A DNA stretch of 64,000 bases from Bacillus subtilis subsp. subtilis (GTDB lineage: Bacteria > Pseudomonadota > Gammaproteobacteria > Xanthomonadales > Xanthomonadaceae). Positions 55,475 to 64,000 of the stretch are shown piece after piece. The notes under the pieces were generated by a model, which was not told the origin of the DNA, did not search any database, and was given only the letters and a program-made list of their open reading frames with translations. The stretch is taken from assembly GCA_021733645.1 (NCBI GenBank), contig JAHREJ010000014.1, positions 1-64,000 of the forward strand, read 5' to 3'. Within the stretch, counting starts at the first letter, position 1. Every line of letters begins with the position of its first letter. Position numbers and translations under genes: made by a program.

Positions 55475-55541
55475 GCGCGCTCCTGCAAGGACAGACACCG
55501 CCCAGCATAGCCATGCGCGCGTATGCGCCGGGTCTAAACGG

Positions 55542-55570
55542 CGAAGGGCCGGCACATGGCCGGCCCTTCG
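55542..55570 (-). terminator. hairpin downstream of prc
   Basis: CGAAGGGCCGGC and GGCCGGCCCTTCG are inverted repeats. It lies between the DUF2242 and prc genes and may end the prc transcript. There is no U run. Confidence 0.4.
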
Positions 55571-55593
55571 TTGGTGTGGTGTTCATGCCCAGG

Positions 55594-55620
55594 GTAGCGC
55601 CGGGCCAGGCTCGGCGCTAC
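55594..55620. repeat. GTAG REP palindrome
   Basis: GTAGCGCCG and CGGCGCTAC pair around GGCCAGGCT. GTAG/CTAC tags lie at both ends. It is next to the prc stop at 55636. Confidence 0.7.
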
Positions 55621-55635
55621 GCCGGCGGGCGTGCC

Positions 55636-57825
55636 TCAATCGGCCCAGCGACCGATGCCGGTGGACTGCGGCAGCACCTGCGCCGACAGCGGGCGGTCGG
55701 TTTCCAGCAGGTTCACCGCATCGGCCAGGATCGCTGCCGACTCGCGCAGCAGTGGGTCCGGACGCTTTTCAGCGGCCTTTTCGCGGGCAGTGTCCTTGAC
55801 GATGTCACGCTCGTTGCCGGTCAGGCCGTCATCGTTGCTGTCATCGGCCAGCGGATCCAGGTCCAGGCCCAGCTGCTTGCGGATGGCCTGGCGGTCGACC
55901 CGCTGCTTGTCCTGCTTCTCGCGCTCGGCGCGGCGTTCGGCCTCGTTGAGCGAGATGTACTTCTTGGCCTTTTCAGCGCGGAACTGCTCCACATCCTCGT
56001 TCCACCACTGGAACTCCTTGTCGGCGGCAATGCGCGTGGCATGCCGGGTTTCCAACTTGGGCAGCAGCGGCGCGAAGTTGCCGTACTGGGTGTGCGGCAC
56101 CGCGGCAATGCGGGTCCACGGCAGCGCGTTGTCGTAGGTGCTCTCGCCGTACTCGCTGGCATCCACGCTGGCCGGGAACGCCAGGTCCGGCACCACACCC
56201 TTGTGCTGGGTGCTGCTGCCGCTGACGCGGAAGAACTGCGCGATGGTCAGCTTGACCTGCCCGTAGCGCTGGGTTTCCCCGCTCGGCCAACGATCAAGAT
56301 CGACGATGTTCTGCACGGTGCCCTTGCCGAAAGTGGTCTCACCAATCACCAGGCCACGACCGTAGTCCTGGATGGCACCGGCGAAGATCTCCGACGCCGA
56401 GGCCGAACCGCGGTTGATCAGCACCGCCAGCGGGCCGTCCCAGGCCACCGCTTCGCTGCGATCGCTGTTGACGGTGACCCGGCCACCGGATTCACGCACC
56501 TGCACCACCGGACCCTGCTCGATGAACAGACCGGTCAGCTCGATGGCTTCGTCCAGCGACCCGCCGCCGTTGTTGCGCAGGTCCAGCACCACGCCATCGA
56601 GCTTGTCGGCCTTGAACCCGACCAGCAGCTTGGCCACGTCACGGGTGGCCGAGGCATAGTCGGCCGCGTTGCGGCGGCGGCCTTCGAAGTCCTGGTAGAA
56701 GGTGGGCAGCTTGATCACGCCAACCTTGCGCGCCGGTTCCCCGTCCTTGGCCGGGATGGTCAGGGTTTCGCCCTTGGCGGCCTGTTCGGCCAGGCGCACC
56801 TTCTGCCGGGTCAGCACCAGGGTGTGGTGCTTGCCGTCCACGCCTTCTTCGGCCGGGATGAACTCCAGCCGCACCTGAGTGTCGGCCTTGCCGCGGATCT
56901 TGGCCACCACGTCATCGATGCGCCAGCCGATCACATCCTCGATCGGCCCGGACTTGCCCTGGCCGACACCCACGATGCGATCGCCCGCCTTGAGCGTGCC
57001 GTTGACCGCCACCGGACCGCCGGCGATGACCTCGCGGATCACCACCATGTCGTCCTGGCGCTGCAACTGCGCGCCGATGCCTTCCAGCGACAGCGACATG
57101 GCCTGGTTGAAGTTCTCGGCGGTCCGCGGGGTGAAGTAATCGGTATGCGGATCCACCGCGCTGGTGTAGGAATTGAGGAAGAACTGGAACACGTCCTCGC
57201 CCTTCAACTCATTGACCGACTTTTCCAGCGTCGCATAGCGCTTGTCCAGCGTCTTGCGGATCTCCGCCGGCTGCTTGCCGGCCAGCTTCAGGCGCAGCCA
57301 ATCGTTCTTGACCGACTTGCGCCACAGATCGTCCAGTTCGGCGCTGCTGGCCGCCCACGGCACGTCCTTGCGGTCGTATTCGAACTTTTCATCGCTGCTG
57401 AAATCGAAATCCTGCTTGAGCAGCTTGCGTGCATACCCCACCCGCTCGCCCACGCGCTGCTTGTAGACCGCAAACACCTGGAACGCCGGCTCCAGCTCTC
57501 CCCCACGGATGGCCGTGGAGATGTTCGCCTCGAACGGGGCGAAGCGGGTGATGTCGGCCTGGGTGAAGAACTGCTTGCTGCCGTCCAGTGCTTCCAGGTA
57601 GCGCTTGAACACGTCCTTGGAGGTTGCCGCGTCCAGCGCGCGCGGCCGGTAGGCATAACGGCTGTCGGAGAGCAGCCCGTACACCAGCTTGGAGGTGGTC
57701 ACCTGGTCGGCCGTGGCCGCCTGTGGCAACGCCGGCGAATCGGCATAGGCGGCCAGCGCCAACGGCGCGGTGAGCGCCAGGGCCATCAGGAATGCGGGGG
57801 CTTTGAATTTCATCAACTTGCTCAT
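55636..57825 (-). CDS. prc: tail-specific periplasmic protease Prc
   Basis: A 729-residue carboxyl-terminal processing protease (family S41) that degrades ssrA-tagged or abnormal periplasmic proteins and processes peptidoglycan hydrolases. The signal peptide is at 1-28. A PDZ domain lies near 240-330 (EGIGAQLQRQDDMVVI and LKAGDRIVGVG), and the catalytic dyad is Ser (about 476, in SASASEIF) and Lys (about 501, in FGKG). A C-terminal helical domain of about 170 residues follows. Met5 is an alternative start. A REP palindrome and a hairpin follow the stop. Confidence 0.94.
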   Translation of the reverse strand: MSKLMKFKAPAFLMALALTAPLALAAYADSPALPQAATADQVTTSKLVYGLLSDSRYAYRPRALDAATSKDVFKRYLEALDGSKQFFTQADITRFAPFEANISTAIRGGELEPAFQVFAVYKQRVGERVGYARKLLKQDFDFSSDEKFEYDRKDVPWAASSAELDDLWRKSVKNDWLRLKLAGKQPAEIRKTLDKRYATLEKSVNELKGEDVFQFFLNSYTSAVDPHTDYFTPRTAENFNQAMSLSLEGIGAQLQRQDDMVVIREVIAGGPVAVNGTLKAGDRIVGVGQGKSGPIEDVIGWRIDDVVAKIRGKADTQVRLEFIPAEEGVDGKHHTLVLTRQKVRLAEQAAKGETLTIPAKDGEPARKVGVIKLPTFYQDFEGRRRNAADYASATRDVAKLLVGFKADKLDGVVLDLRNNGGGSLDEAIELTGLFIEQGPVVQVRESGGRVTVNSDRSEAVAWDGPLAVLINRGSASASEIFAGAIQDYGRGLVIGETTFGKGTVQNIVDLDRWPSGETQRYGQVKLTIAQFFRVSGSSTQHKGVVPDLAFPASVDASEYGESTYDNALPWTRIAAVPHTQYGNFAPLLPKLETRHATRIAADKEFQWWNEDVEQFRAEKAKKYISLNEAERRAEREKQDKQRVDRQAIRKQLGLDLDPLADDSNDDGLTGNERDIVKDTAREKAAEKRPDPLLRESAAILADAVNLLETDRPLSAQVLPQSTGIGRWAD

Positions 57826-57979
57826 GGCACCTTGCCAAGGGGGAGACTGCGTGCGGATCAGACCACACGACAGTGCCGAAAGTTGCGAGCTTTGTCATCC
57901 ATCGCCGCGCAACACGTATTTCCAGCCTAAACCGGGGTCTGTAGCAAATTGTGAATGTGCAGACGCCCAGCCGCCGGGG

Positions 57980-58240
57980 GTAGCCGCCGACCGTGGGTGG
58001 ATGGGAACGGGCCGGACGTGAGGCGGCGGAATGCCGGGCCGGCGTACCCGTACCGACCAACGGTTACCTACCAGGGACGCTTTTTGCCGTTGGCATCCGC
58101 CGGCGCAGGACACCGTCAGGGAGGGGGCAGGCCGCCCTCGCCAGGCACGTGACAGATTGAAGCGCTGCTTCGCGCCGGATGCCGGGCAGAGCCGGACGCG
58201 ATGGATGGGCGGATTGCCGGGGCCGGGCAGCGCCCGGCAC
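57980..58240. repeat. degenerate GTAG/REP palindromes, prc-lipA gap
   Basis: The 434-base gap between prc and lipA contains a decayed GTAG unit (57980-58004), an inverted one (58050-58071, GTACCGACCAACGGTTACCT then AC) and GCCGGGC-AGC-GCCCGGC (58222-58238). No gene is supported in the gap. The prc promoter lies somewhere in its first part. Confidence 0.5.
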
Positions 58241-58259
58241 TATGCGACCAAGGCCGGCG

Positions 58260-59270
58260 TCAGGCTACGCCCGCGCCTTTTGCCTGAACGTCGGCGTGGT
58301 ACGAAGAACGCACCATCGGCCCCGAGGCCACATGGCTGAAGCCCAGCTCGTAGCCGTAGACCTCCAGTTCCTTGTACTCCTCCGGCGTCCAGTAGCGCAG
58401 CACCGGGTGGTGGTGCGGGGTGGGCTGCAGGTACTGGCCGATGGTGATCATGTCCACGTCATGCGCGCGCAGGTCGCGCATCGTTGCCCGTACCTGGTCC
58501 ATCGCTTCGCCCAGGCCCAGCATGATCCCGGACTTGGTCGCGATGGACGGATGCTGCGCCTTGAAGTTCTTCAGCAGCGTCAGCGACCACTGGTAATCCG
58601 CCCCCGGCCGCACGTTGCGGTACAGGTCCGGCACCGTCTCGATGTTGTGGTTGAACACATCCGGCGGGTTGGTGGCCAGGATGTCGAGCGCGCGCTCCAT
58701 CCGCCCCTTGCCGCGGAAGTCCGGGGTCAGCACCTCGATCCGCGTGTTCGGCGACGAGGCCCGGATGGCGCCGATGCAATCGGCGAAATGCTGTGCACCG
58801 CCATCGCGCAGATCGTCGCGATCCACGCTGGTGACTACCACGTACTTCAGGCCCATGTCGGCCACGGTCTGGGCCAGGCTGGCCGGTTCGCCCGCGTCCG
58901 GCGGCTTGGGCCGGCCGTGGGCCACGTCGCAGAACGAACAGCGCCGCGTGCACACCTCGCCCAGGATCATGAACGTGGCCGTGCCATGACTGAAACACTC
59001 ATGGATGTTGGGGCAGCTGGCTTCCTCGCACACGGTGACCAGGCGGTTCTCGCGCAGCTTGGCCTTCAGCGTCTGCACCGCGTTGCCCGAGGGAATCCGC
59101 ACCCGGATCCACGACGGCTTGCGCAGCACCGGCGCGTCGGCGAACTGCACCGGCGAACGGCCGATCTTGTCCCCGCCCAGCTGTTTGACGCCCGTCTGCA
59201 ACGGTGCGGCGGACGGCGTGTCGCCCTGCACGACCTGCAGGGGAATGATGCGAGCGGTGGTTTCAGTCAT
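58260..59270 (-). CDS. lipA: lipoyl synthase
   Basis: A 336-residue radical-SAM enzyme that inserts two sulfurs into protein-bound octanoyl groups. The auxiliary cluster cysteines are 81, 86 and 92 ([12 protein letters not shown]), the SAM cluster is CTRRCSFC (107-114) and the C-terminal RSSYHAD provides the Ser ligand. It follows lipB by about 17 bases on the same strand. LipB supplies its substrate. Confidence 0.97.
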   Translation of the reverse strand: MTETTARIIPLQVVQGDTPSAAPLQTGVKQLGGDKIGRSPVQFADAPVLRKPSWIRVRIPSGNAVQTLKAKLRENRLVTVCEEASCPNIHECFSHGTATFMILGEVCTRRCSFCDVAHGRPKPPDAGEPASLAQTVADMGLKYVVVTSVDRDDLRDGGAQHFADCIGAIRASSPNTRIEVLTPDFRGKGRMERALDILATNPPDVFNHNIETVPDLYRNVRPGADYQWSLTLLKNFKAQHPSIATKSGIMLGLGEAMDQVRATMRDLRAHDVDMITIGQYLQPTPHHHPVLRYWTPEEYKELEVYGYELGFSHVASGPMVRSSYHADVQAKGAGVA

Positions 59271-59287
59271 GGCCTTGGTCGGCGGCG

Positions 59288-59995
59288 TTACGCCGCGTCT
59301 GTCAGATCGGGCAATTCAGAGGTCGGCTGGAGGTCCAGGCCGAACTGGCGGGCCAGATGGCCCAGCAGTACCGGCGTGACGGCCGCCATGCCGGACGGTC
59401 CCCCCAAGTCTACCACCGAGGTCACCTGCAGCCCTTCGTAGCCACAGGGGTTGATGCGATGGAAGGGCTCCAGGTCCATGGCCACGTTGAAGGCCAGGCC
59501 GTGGAACGTGCAGCCGCGGCGGACCCGGATGCCCAGCGCGGCCACCTTGGCTCCGCCCACGTACACCCCGGGCGCGCCGTCCCGCCGTTCAGCCCCGATA
59601 TTCCATTCGTCCAGCGTGTCGATGATGGCCTGCTCGATCCGGCACACGTAATCGCGCACCCCGATCCCCAGCCGGCGCAGCTGCAGCAGCGGGTAGACCA
59701 CGATCTGGCCCGGCCCGTGGTAGGTCACCTGGCCGCCGCGGTCCACGTGCAGCACCGGAATATCGCCCGGTGCCAGCACGTGTTCGTCCTTGCCGGCCTG
59801 GCCCAGGGTGAACACCGGATCATGCTCGACCACCCACAGCTCATCGGCGGTGGCGTCGGTGCGCGCATCGGTGAAACGCTGCATGGCATGCCAGACCGGC
59901 GCGTACGGCTGCCGGCCCAGGTCACGCACGATCGCCGGCTGGGCGGCCCGGTTGCCCGGGCTGGCCACGGTCTCGCAGGTGGCTACAGGGTCCAC
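59288..59995 (-). CDS. lipB: lipoyl(octanoyl) transferase
   Basis: A 235-residue acyltransferase that moves octanoate from ACP to lipoyl domains. [18 protein letters not shown] is the signature. The catalytic Lys lies in [10 protein letters not shown] and the Cys in NPCGYEG. The start appears to be a GTG at 59995, overlapping the ybeD 3' end by 13 bases; a later start would lose part of the conserved N-terminus. It forms the ybeD-lipB-lipA operon. Confidence 0.95.
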   Translation of the reverse strand: MDPVATCETVASPGNRAAQPAIVRDLGRQPYAPVWHAMQRFTDARTDATADELWVVEHDPVFTLGQAGKDEHVLAPGDIPVLHVDRGGQVTYHGPGQIVVYPLLQLRRLGIGVRDYVCRIEQAIIDTLDEWNIGAERRDGAPGVYVGGAKVAALGIRVRRGCTFHGLAFNVAMDLEPFHRINPCGYEGLQVTSVVDLGGPSGMAAVTPVLLGHLARQFGLDLQPTSELPDLTDAA

Positions 59996-60261
59996 TTCAC
60001 TTCCGGGTGGTCGCGCAGCGCGGCGTGCGCGGCGTCGTACTGCTCGCGGTTGTCGGCCTTGAACACCAGCCGCACCGACACATACTTGCCGTTGGACGAG
60101 TGTTTCCAGCTGACCCGCTCGGTCAGTACTTCAACGCCGGCCTGCTCAAGCAGGCGCGGCAATTCGCGTTCAAGCTCCTGGCCGGCCGCGCCCATCGCGC
60201 TGAGCTCGAACTGGCCGGGGAACTGGAAGCCGTGGTCGGGGTTGTCAGACGAGATCTCCAT
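59983..60261 (-). CDS. ybeD: YbeD/DUF493 family protein
   Basis: A 92-residue small protein of the DUF493 family with an ACT-like alpha/beta fold. It starts [20 protein letters not shown] and keeps [15 protein letters not shown]. The ATG at 60261 gives the usual length. It is a constant neighbour of lipB in proteobacteria, and its function is unknown. It overlaps lipB. Confidence 0.9.
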   Translation of the reverse strand: MEISSDNPDHGFQFPGQFELSAMGAAGQELERELPRLLEQAGVEVLTERVSWKHSSNGKYVSVRLVFKADNREQYDAAHAALRDHPEVKWTL

Positions 60262-60453
60262 GACCGGGATTATGGGGATGCCGGCGGCCGAACCCAAGCG
60301 CTGCATGATCGTGCCCACAGCTGCACCCAACGCTACGTGAAAATCGGCCTTCACCAGCAAAACGCAGCAGTGCGTGCGCAGGCCTGTTCACCGCCTCACG
60401 CGCTCACTACCCTGCTTCGGCTTAAAACAGAACAAATCCTGAGCGGGAATTCC

Positions 60454-61518
60454 ATGTCGTTGAAGCCCTATGCGTTGTCGGCCGCACTCGCCGGCGCCCT
60501 GGCGCTCGTTGCCCCCGCGGTACAGGCCGCCAACCAGTGCGGCCCCGACGCGATGCGCGAGCACCCGCCGCAGGTCAATTTCCGCGTCGACAACGATCTG
60601 TTCGGCGGCGCCGACCAGGATCAGGGCTACACCAACGGCGCCCAGCTGACGCTGGTGTCGCCCAATCTGGTCGATTACACCGACGACCCGTGCCTGCCCA
60701 AGCTGGCGCGCTGGGTCAACCGGCACCTGGAGCGGCTGCACCCGGGCGAGTACGAGCAGCAGAACATGATCTTCAGCCTGGCCCAGGGCATCTTCACCCC
60801 TTCCGATTTCACCCGCAAAGACCTGATCGAAGACGACCGCCCCTATGCGGGCGTGCTGATCGGCAGCCTGGGCTACAACGCGCGCCGCGGCGACCGCCTG
60901 CAGACCACCCAGCTGGCATTCGGCGTGGTCGGCCCGTGGGCGCAGGGCAAGCAGGTGCAGAACGCAGTGCACGAACTGCTGGGCGATGAAAAGTTCCAGG
61001 GCTGGGACAACCAGCTGCACAACGAGCCGGTGATCATGCTCACCCATGAACGCATGCGCCGTTGGCCGGGCGATGCCAGCGTCAATGCCGGCGGCTGGGG
61101 CTGGGATGCCATCAGCCATTACGGCGGCGCGGTCGGCAACCTGGCCACCCATCTCAATGCCGGCGGCGAAGTGCGGTTCGGCTGGAAGCTGCCCGACGAT
61201 TTCGGCAGCACCCCGCTGCGCCCGGCCGGCGAAAACACCGCGCCCACCCGGGGCGGCAAGCCGGCCGGCTGGTCCTGGCACCTGTTTGCCACCACCGATG
61301 CGGCCTGGGTCATCCGCGATATCACCCTGGATGGCAACACCTTCCGCAACAGCCACAGCGTGGACAAGCGCCACGTGGTGGGCCAGGCCGGCTACGGCGT
61401 GGCGGTGATGCGCGGTCGCTGGAAATTCGCCGTGGCCCGCTACCACAGCACCCGCGAGTTCGACGGCCAGCGCCAGTCGCCGGTGTTCGGCAGCTTCACC
61501 GTCAGCCGGTCGATGTAA
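60454..61518 (+). CDS. lpxR: LpxR-like lipid A 3'-O-deacylase
   Basis: A 354-residue outer-membrane protein. The signal peptide ends at residue 25 (AA). VDNDLFGGADQDQGYTNG is the active-site Asn-Asp plus YTNG block of LpxR. The rest is a 12-strand barrel, with DDRPYAG also conserved. It would remove the 3'-acyloxyacyl group of lipid A in the outer membrane. The gene runs opposite to the lipB cluster and lies inside the normally continuous dacA-ybeD block. Substrate chemistry for this species is inferred. Confidence 0.85.
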   Translation: MSLKPYALSAALAGALALVAPAVQAANQCGPDAMREHPPQVNFRVDNDLFGGADQDQGYTNGAQLTLVSPNLVDYTDDPCLPKLARWVNRHLERLHPGEYEQQNMIFSLAQGIFTPSDFTRKDLIEDDRPYAGVLIGSLGYNARRGDRLQTTQLAFGVVGPWAQGKQVQNAVHELLGDEKFQGWDNQLHNEPVIMLTHERMRRWPGDASVNAGGWGWDAISHYGGAVGNLATHLNAGGEVRFGWKLPDDFGSTPLRPAGENTAPTRGGKPAGWSWHLFATTDAAWVIRDITLDGNTFRNSHSVDKRHVVGQAGYGVAVMRGRWKFAVARYHSTREFDGQRQSPVFGSFTVSRSM

Positions 61519-61541
61519 GCGAGCGGCTGACGGTGAAGCGG

Positions 61542-61566
61542 GTAGGTGCCGACCGTTGGTCGGCAC
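61542..61566. repeat. single GTAG palindrome after lpxR
   Basis: GTAGGTGCCGACCGTTGGTC then GGCAC is one unit of the same type as the array at 13979-14293. It starts 24 bases past the lpxR stop. Confidence 0.8.
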
Positions 61567-61717
61567 ACCGCCAAACGACGCATCGCACCCAAAGAGGGGT
61601 CTTCTCCGATCTGAGGGGAGCGTCCTATGGCGAGGGCTGTCGCAGCGTGGGCACGAAGCTATCGGGGTAGCCGGTTGTGCAGGCGCCGTTTGGATCGGCT
61701 GGCGTCTTCGATCGGGC

Positions 61718-61857
61718 CAGCTGCGCACCGCAAGCCGAGCCCCGTAGCAGCCGGTAGGCCCCTGGCGCAAATGTCCCCCGGCCGCGGGCGGCCTCCTCCT
61801 TTACTTTGCCCAGGAGCCTACCGGCCGCTACGGGGCTCGGCTTGCGGTGCGCAGCTG
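61718..61857 (+). repeat. large palindromic element, copy 1
   Basis: The arms 61718-61765 and 61810-61857 are near-perfect inverted repeats of about 48 bases, starting CAGCTGCGCACCGCAAGCCG. The 44-base centre reads CGCAAATGTCCCCC... to CTCCTCCTTTACTTTGCC. No ORF is credible. The element is a candidate structured RNA or a member of a repeat family. Confidence 0.8.
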
Positions 61858-62040
61858 GACGCCTCGCTTTTTTGACGATGGTCGGTGAGTCGGGCGCTGG
61901 GACACGATGCCCTTTGCCGACGACTGTTCCCCGGCGTCGGCCTGGGGCCGGCCCCTCCTCTGCGTCGCCCGCAAGGGCGCCGCGGCCCACGTAGCGAGAC
62001 CACCGGCGGCGCGCAGAAGAGCGGGTTTGCCGCCCGCTTC

Positions 62041-62160
62041 CGCAAGCCGAGCCCCTTGGCGGCCGGCAGGCTCCTGGCAAAGTAAAGGAGGAGGCCGTCG
62101 CCGCAGGCGTCGGCCGGGGGACATTTGCGCAGGGGCCTGCCGGCCGCCAAGGGGCCCTCA
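62041..62160 (-). repeat. large palindromic element, copy 2 (inverted)
   Basis: The arms 62049-62077 and 62130-62159 (GGCGGCCGGCAGG core) flank a centre that begins GGCAAAGTAAAGGAGGAG and ends GGGGGACATTTGCGC. This is the reverse complement of the copy-1 centre, with a short extra stem. The outer GCAAGCCGAGCCCC is shared with copy 1, so the two are the same element in opposite orientation. Confidence 0.8.
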
Positions 62161-62235
62161 CGCTCGCGGCCGGCCCGAGCGGAGACAGCGCTAAGTTCCA
62201 CAAGGAGGCGTCTCCCGGCGTTGGGCGAAGAACCA

Positions 62236-62267
62236 AAAAAAGACCGGCTTTCGCCGGTCTTTTTTAT
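62236..62267 (-). terminator. intrinsic terminator of dacA
   Basis: AAAAAAGACCGGC and GCCGGTCTTTTTT form a perfect stem with a TTTC loop and T runs on both strands. It lies just past the dacA stop. Confidence 0.85.
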
Positions 62268-62283
62268 CGCGTGCGGTGCGGAA

Positions 62284-63498
62284 TCACTCCGATTCCCACC
62301 ACATCCAGAAGCTGTCCCACAGGCGCTTGAAGAAGCCGGCTTCTTCCACGGCAGCCACGGCCACCAGCGGGGCCTGGGCCACCACCTTGCCGTCCAGCAT
62401 CACCTTCAGCGTGCCGATCTGCTGGCCCGCGGTGAACGGCGCTTCCAGGGTCTTGGGCACATCGATGGTCGGCTTGAGGTCGTTGTAGCGACCGCGCGGC
62501 ACGCTCACCAGCAGCGGCTGGGCCACGCCCAGCTGTACCGTGTCAGCCTTGCCCTTCCACACCTTGTGGTCGGCCACGGCCTTGCCGGGCTCATACATGC
62601 GGTGGGTTTCGAAGAAGCGGAAACCCCAGTTGAGCAGCGCCAGGCTGTCATCGGCGCGCTGCTTTTCAGAGCTGCCGCCCAGTACCACTGCGATCAGGCG
62701 CTGGTCGCCACGCTGCGCCGAGCTCATCAGGCAGTAACCGGCTTCGGAGGTGTGTCCGGTCTTGATGCCGTCCACGCTGCCATCGCGCCACAGCAGCAGG
62801 TTGCGGTTGGGCTGCTTGATGGTGCCGACCGTGAATTCCTTCACCTTGTTGTAGGCATAGGTTTCCGGGTAGTCGCGCACCATCGCACGGCCCAGCAGCG
62901 CCAGGTCGAAGGCGGTGCTGTGGTGGCCCGGCGCGGTCAGGCCATGCGCATTGATGAAGTGCGAATTCTTCATGCCGATCTTGGCTGCGTAGCTGTTCAT
63001 CAGCGAGGCGAACGCCTCTTCGCTGCCGGCCACGTGCTCGGCCAGGGCGATCGCGGCATCATTGCCGGACTGGATCGCCATGCCCTTTTCCATGTCTTCC
63101 AGGCGCGCGGTCTGGTTGACCGGGAAGCCGCTGTAGCTGCCGTCGGTGCCTGCGCCGCCTTCGCGCCAGGCGCGCTCGCTCATCATCACCTGGTCGTCGG
63201 GACGGACCTTGCCGTTCTTGACCTCGGCGGCAACCACGTAGGAGGTCATCACCTTGGTGATGCTGGCCGGGGCCAGCTGTTCATGTTCATTTTCGCCCGC
63301 CAGCACCTGGCCGGTGGCGTAATCCATCAGCACCCACGCTTTGGAAACGCTGGGCTTGGGCGCCGGCGGGGTGGCAACGGTGATCGGGGCGGCGGCAGCA
63401 GCCGGTGTGGGCTGCGGGGCCGGCTGCGGGGTCTGGGCGGAAACCACGCCCACCAACAGGGTCGTGGCCATGGCAGCAGCGGCAAAGCGGAATTTCAT
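62284..63498 (-). CDS. dacA: D-alanyl-D-alanine carboxypeptidase (PBP5/6 type)
   Basis: A 404-residue periplasmic enzyme that trims the terminal D-Ala of peptidoglycan stem peptides. The signal peptide is at about 1-21, followed by a Pro/Ala spacer. The active-site motifs are SITK (79-82), SGN (144-146) and KTGH (245-248). The C-terminal segment LFKR-like FFKRLWDSFWMWWESE (about 390-404) is an amphipathic membrane anchor typical of PBP5. It is next to rlpA, as in E. coli, but separated from ybeD by lpxR and repeats. Confidence 0.95.
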   Translation of the reverse strand: MKFRFAAAAMATTLLVGVVSAQTPQPAPQPTPAAAAAPITVATPPAPKPSVSKAWVLMDYATGQVLAGENEHEQLAPASITKVMTSYVVAAEVKNGKVRPDDQVMMSERAWREGGAGTDGSYSGFPVNQTARLEDMEKGMAIQSGNDAAIALAEHVAGSEEAFASLMNSYAAKIGMKNSHFINAHGLTAPGHHSTAFDLALLGRAMVRDYPETYAYNKVKEFTVGTIKQPNRNLLLWRDGSVDGIKTGHTSEAGYCLMSSAQRGDQRLIAVVLGGSSEKQRADDSLALLNWGFRFFETHRMYEPGKAVADHKVWKGKADTVQLGVAQPLLVSVPRGRYNDLKPTIDVPKTLEAPFTAGQQIGTLKVMLDGKVVAQAPLVAVAAVEEAGFFKRLWDSFWMWWESE

Positions 63499-63606
63499 CG
63501 GACAGCAAGCTCCTGGAAGGCGCCAAGGGTGGAGAGAGGGGAACGGGCCATTGTAGGCCCATGCAGCGGCGGGGCGTGGGGCGGGCCGCGCCAGGCGGCC
63601 GCGCCG

Positions 63607-64000
63607 TCAATCCTTCACGATCTGCGGCGAGCCAAAGCCCAGACCTACGATGCGGCCGGCAAGTTCCGACGCACTGGCATGGTCGGCGGCCGGTACGCGC
63701 AGCCGCCACAAGGTGCGGCCGCCACTGACGATATCGCTGATGCTGGCACCCACGATGCCGGCCGAGGACAGCTGGCCCAGCGCGCGGGTTGCGTTGTCGC
63801 GGCTGGCAAAGCTGGCCACCTGCAGGAACACGTTGCCCACCTGCTGCTGGAGCGTGCCGGGCGCCGGCGTGGGTGCCGGCAGCGGCCGTGCCATCGGGCG
63901 TGGCGCAGCGGCAGCCACCACCGGCGCGGCCGGCAATGCACTGACGCTCACCGCTGAATCGTCCATCTGCGCGGCCTGGGTGGCGGCGGGGCGTCCGCTG
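63607..64000 (-). CDS. rlpA: RlpA, C-terminal part with SPOR domain (partial)
   Basis: The frame is open to the window end, so the N-terminus is missing. The visible C-terminal part has a Pro/Ala-rich linker and a SPOR domain: VFLQVASFASRDNATRALGQL, then GASISDI and LWRLRVP. SPOR domains bind denuded peptidoglycan at the septum. RlpA is a lytic transglycosylase-like lipoprotein, and its usual neighbour is dacA, which matches here. The assignment rests on SPOR plus context. Confidence 0.8.
   Translation of the reverse strand, partial: SGRPAATQAAQMDDSAVSVSALPAAPVVAAAAPRPMARPLPAPTPAPGTLQQQVGNVFLQVASFASRDNATRALGQLSSAGIVGASISDIVSGGRTLWRLRVPAADHASASELAGRIVGLGFGSPQIVKD

Noticed and set aside
61627..62236. 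Several 60-200 codon frames in the palindromic block
   Set aside because: They follow repeat sequence on both strands, have Arg/Pro/Ala-rich composition and no start signals.

Overview
The window is 64 kb of a GC-rich gammaproteobacterial chromosome, almost certainly Xanthomonadaceae and most like Stenotrophomonas. The reasons are the gene set (class-2 glutamate-cysteine ligase, tandem DsbA genes, an N-acetylglucosamine locus built like the Xanthomonas one, many TonB-dependent receptors) and numerous palindromes tagged with GTAG, the signature of Stenotrophomonas SMAG/REP elements. I found no rRNA, intact tRNA, IS element, prophage or CRISPR array.

Layout. 1-305: a possible island edge (coding tail plus tRNA 3'-end-like sequence) and the gshA terminator. 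306-8609: gshA, a VIT-type transporter with an overlapping AraC regulator, a secreted metallo-beta-lactamase-fold protein, engB, diheme cytochrome c4, two DsbA-like proteins (one a lipoprotein) and an EEP-family hydrolase. 8782-13964: choline uptake and oxidation to glycine betaine (betT-betB-betA), closed by a nine-copy GTAG palindrome array. 14344-20356: an EamA exporter divergent from an Lrp regulator, a small lipoprotein, a VOC protein, a TonB-dependent siderophore receptor with a likely Fur site, an AT-richer scar with an interrupted small ORF, and a LysE exporter. 20629-27477: a large TonB-dependent receptor, exbD, lytic transglycosylase and cca.

27539-42982: an AIDA-like autotransporter, then the N-acetylglucosamine/chitin locus. 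The minus-strand run nagP-nagQ-nagB-nagA-nagX diverges from nagK, a TonB-dependent receptor and a GH20 hexosaminidase. Together these cover outer-membrane uptake, chito-oligosaccharide hydrolysis, inner-membrane import, phosphorylation, deacetylation and deamination. Three LacI-type palindromes lie in the shared nagP/nagK promoter region.

43124-64000: MidA-like methyltransferase, folM, folK, a stand-alone Anbu peptidase, a three-gene two-component cluster, BON protein, Gfo/Idh oxidoreductase, short 6-phosphogluconate dehydrogenase, an unrecognised secreted cysteine-containing protein, a DUF2242-like lipoprotein, Prc protease, and the classical rlpA-dacA-ybeD-lipB-lipA neighbourhood. That neighbourhood is split by an oppositely oriented lpxR-like gene and a block of two large, mutually inverted palindromic elements (61718-62160), the most striking non-coding structure here. 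I see no obvious new defence or biosynthetic system. The most novel candidates are that composite palindrome pair, the tandem GTAG array, the interrupted low-GC ORF and the unassigned secreted protein at 53539-54813.
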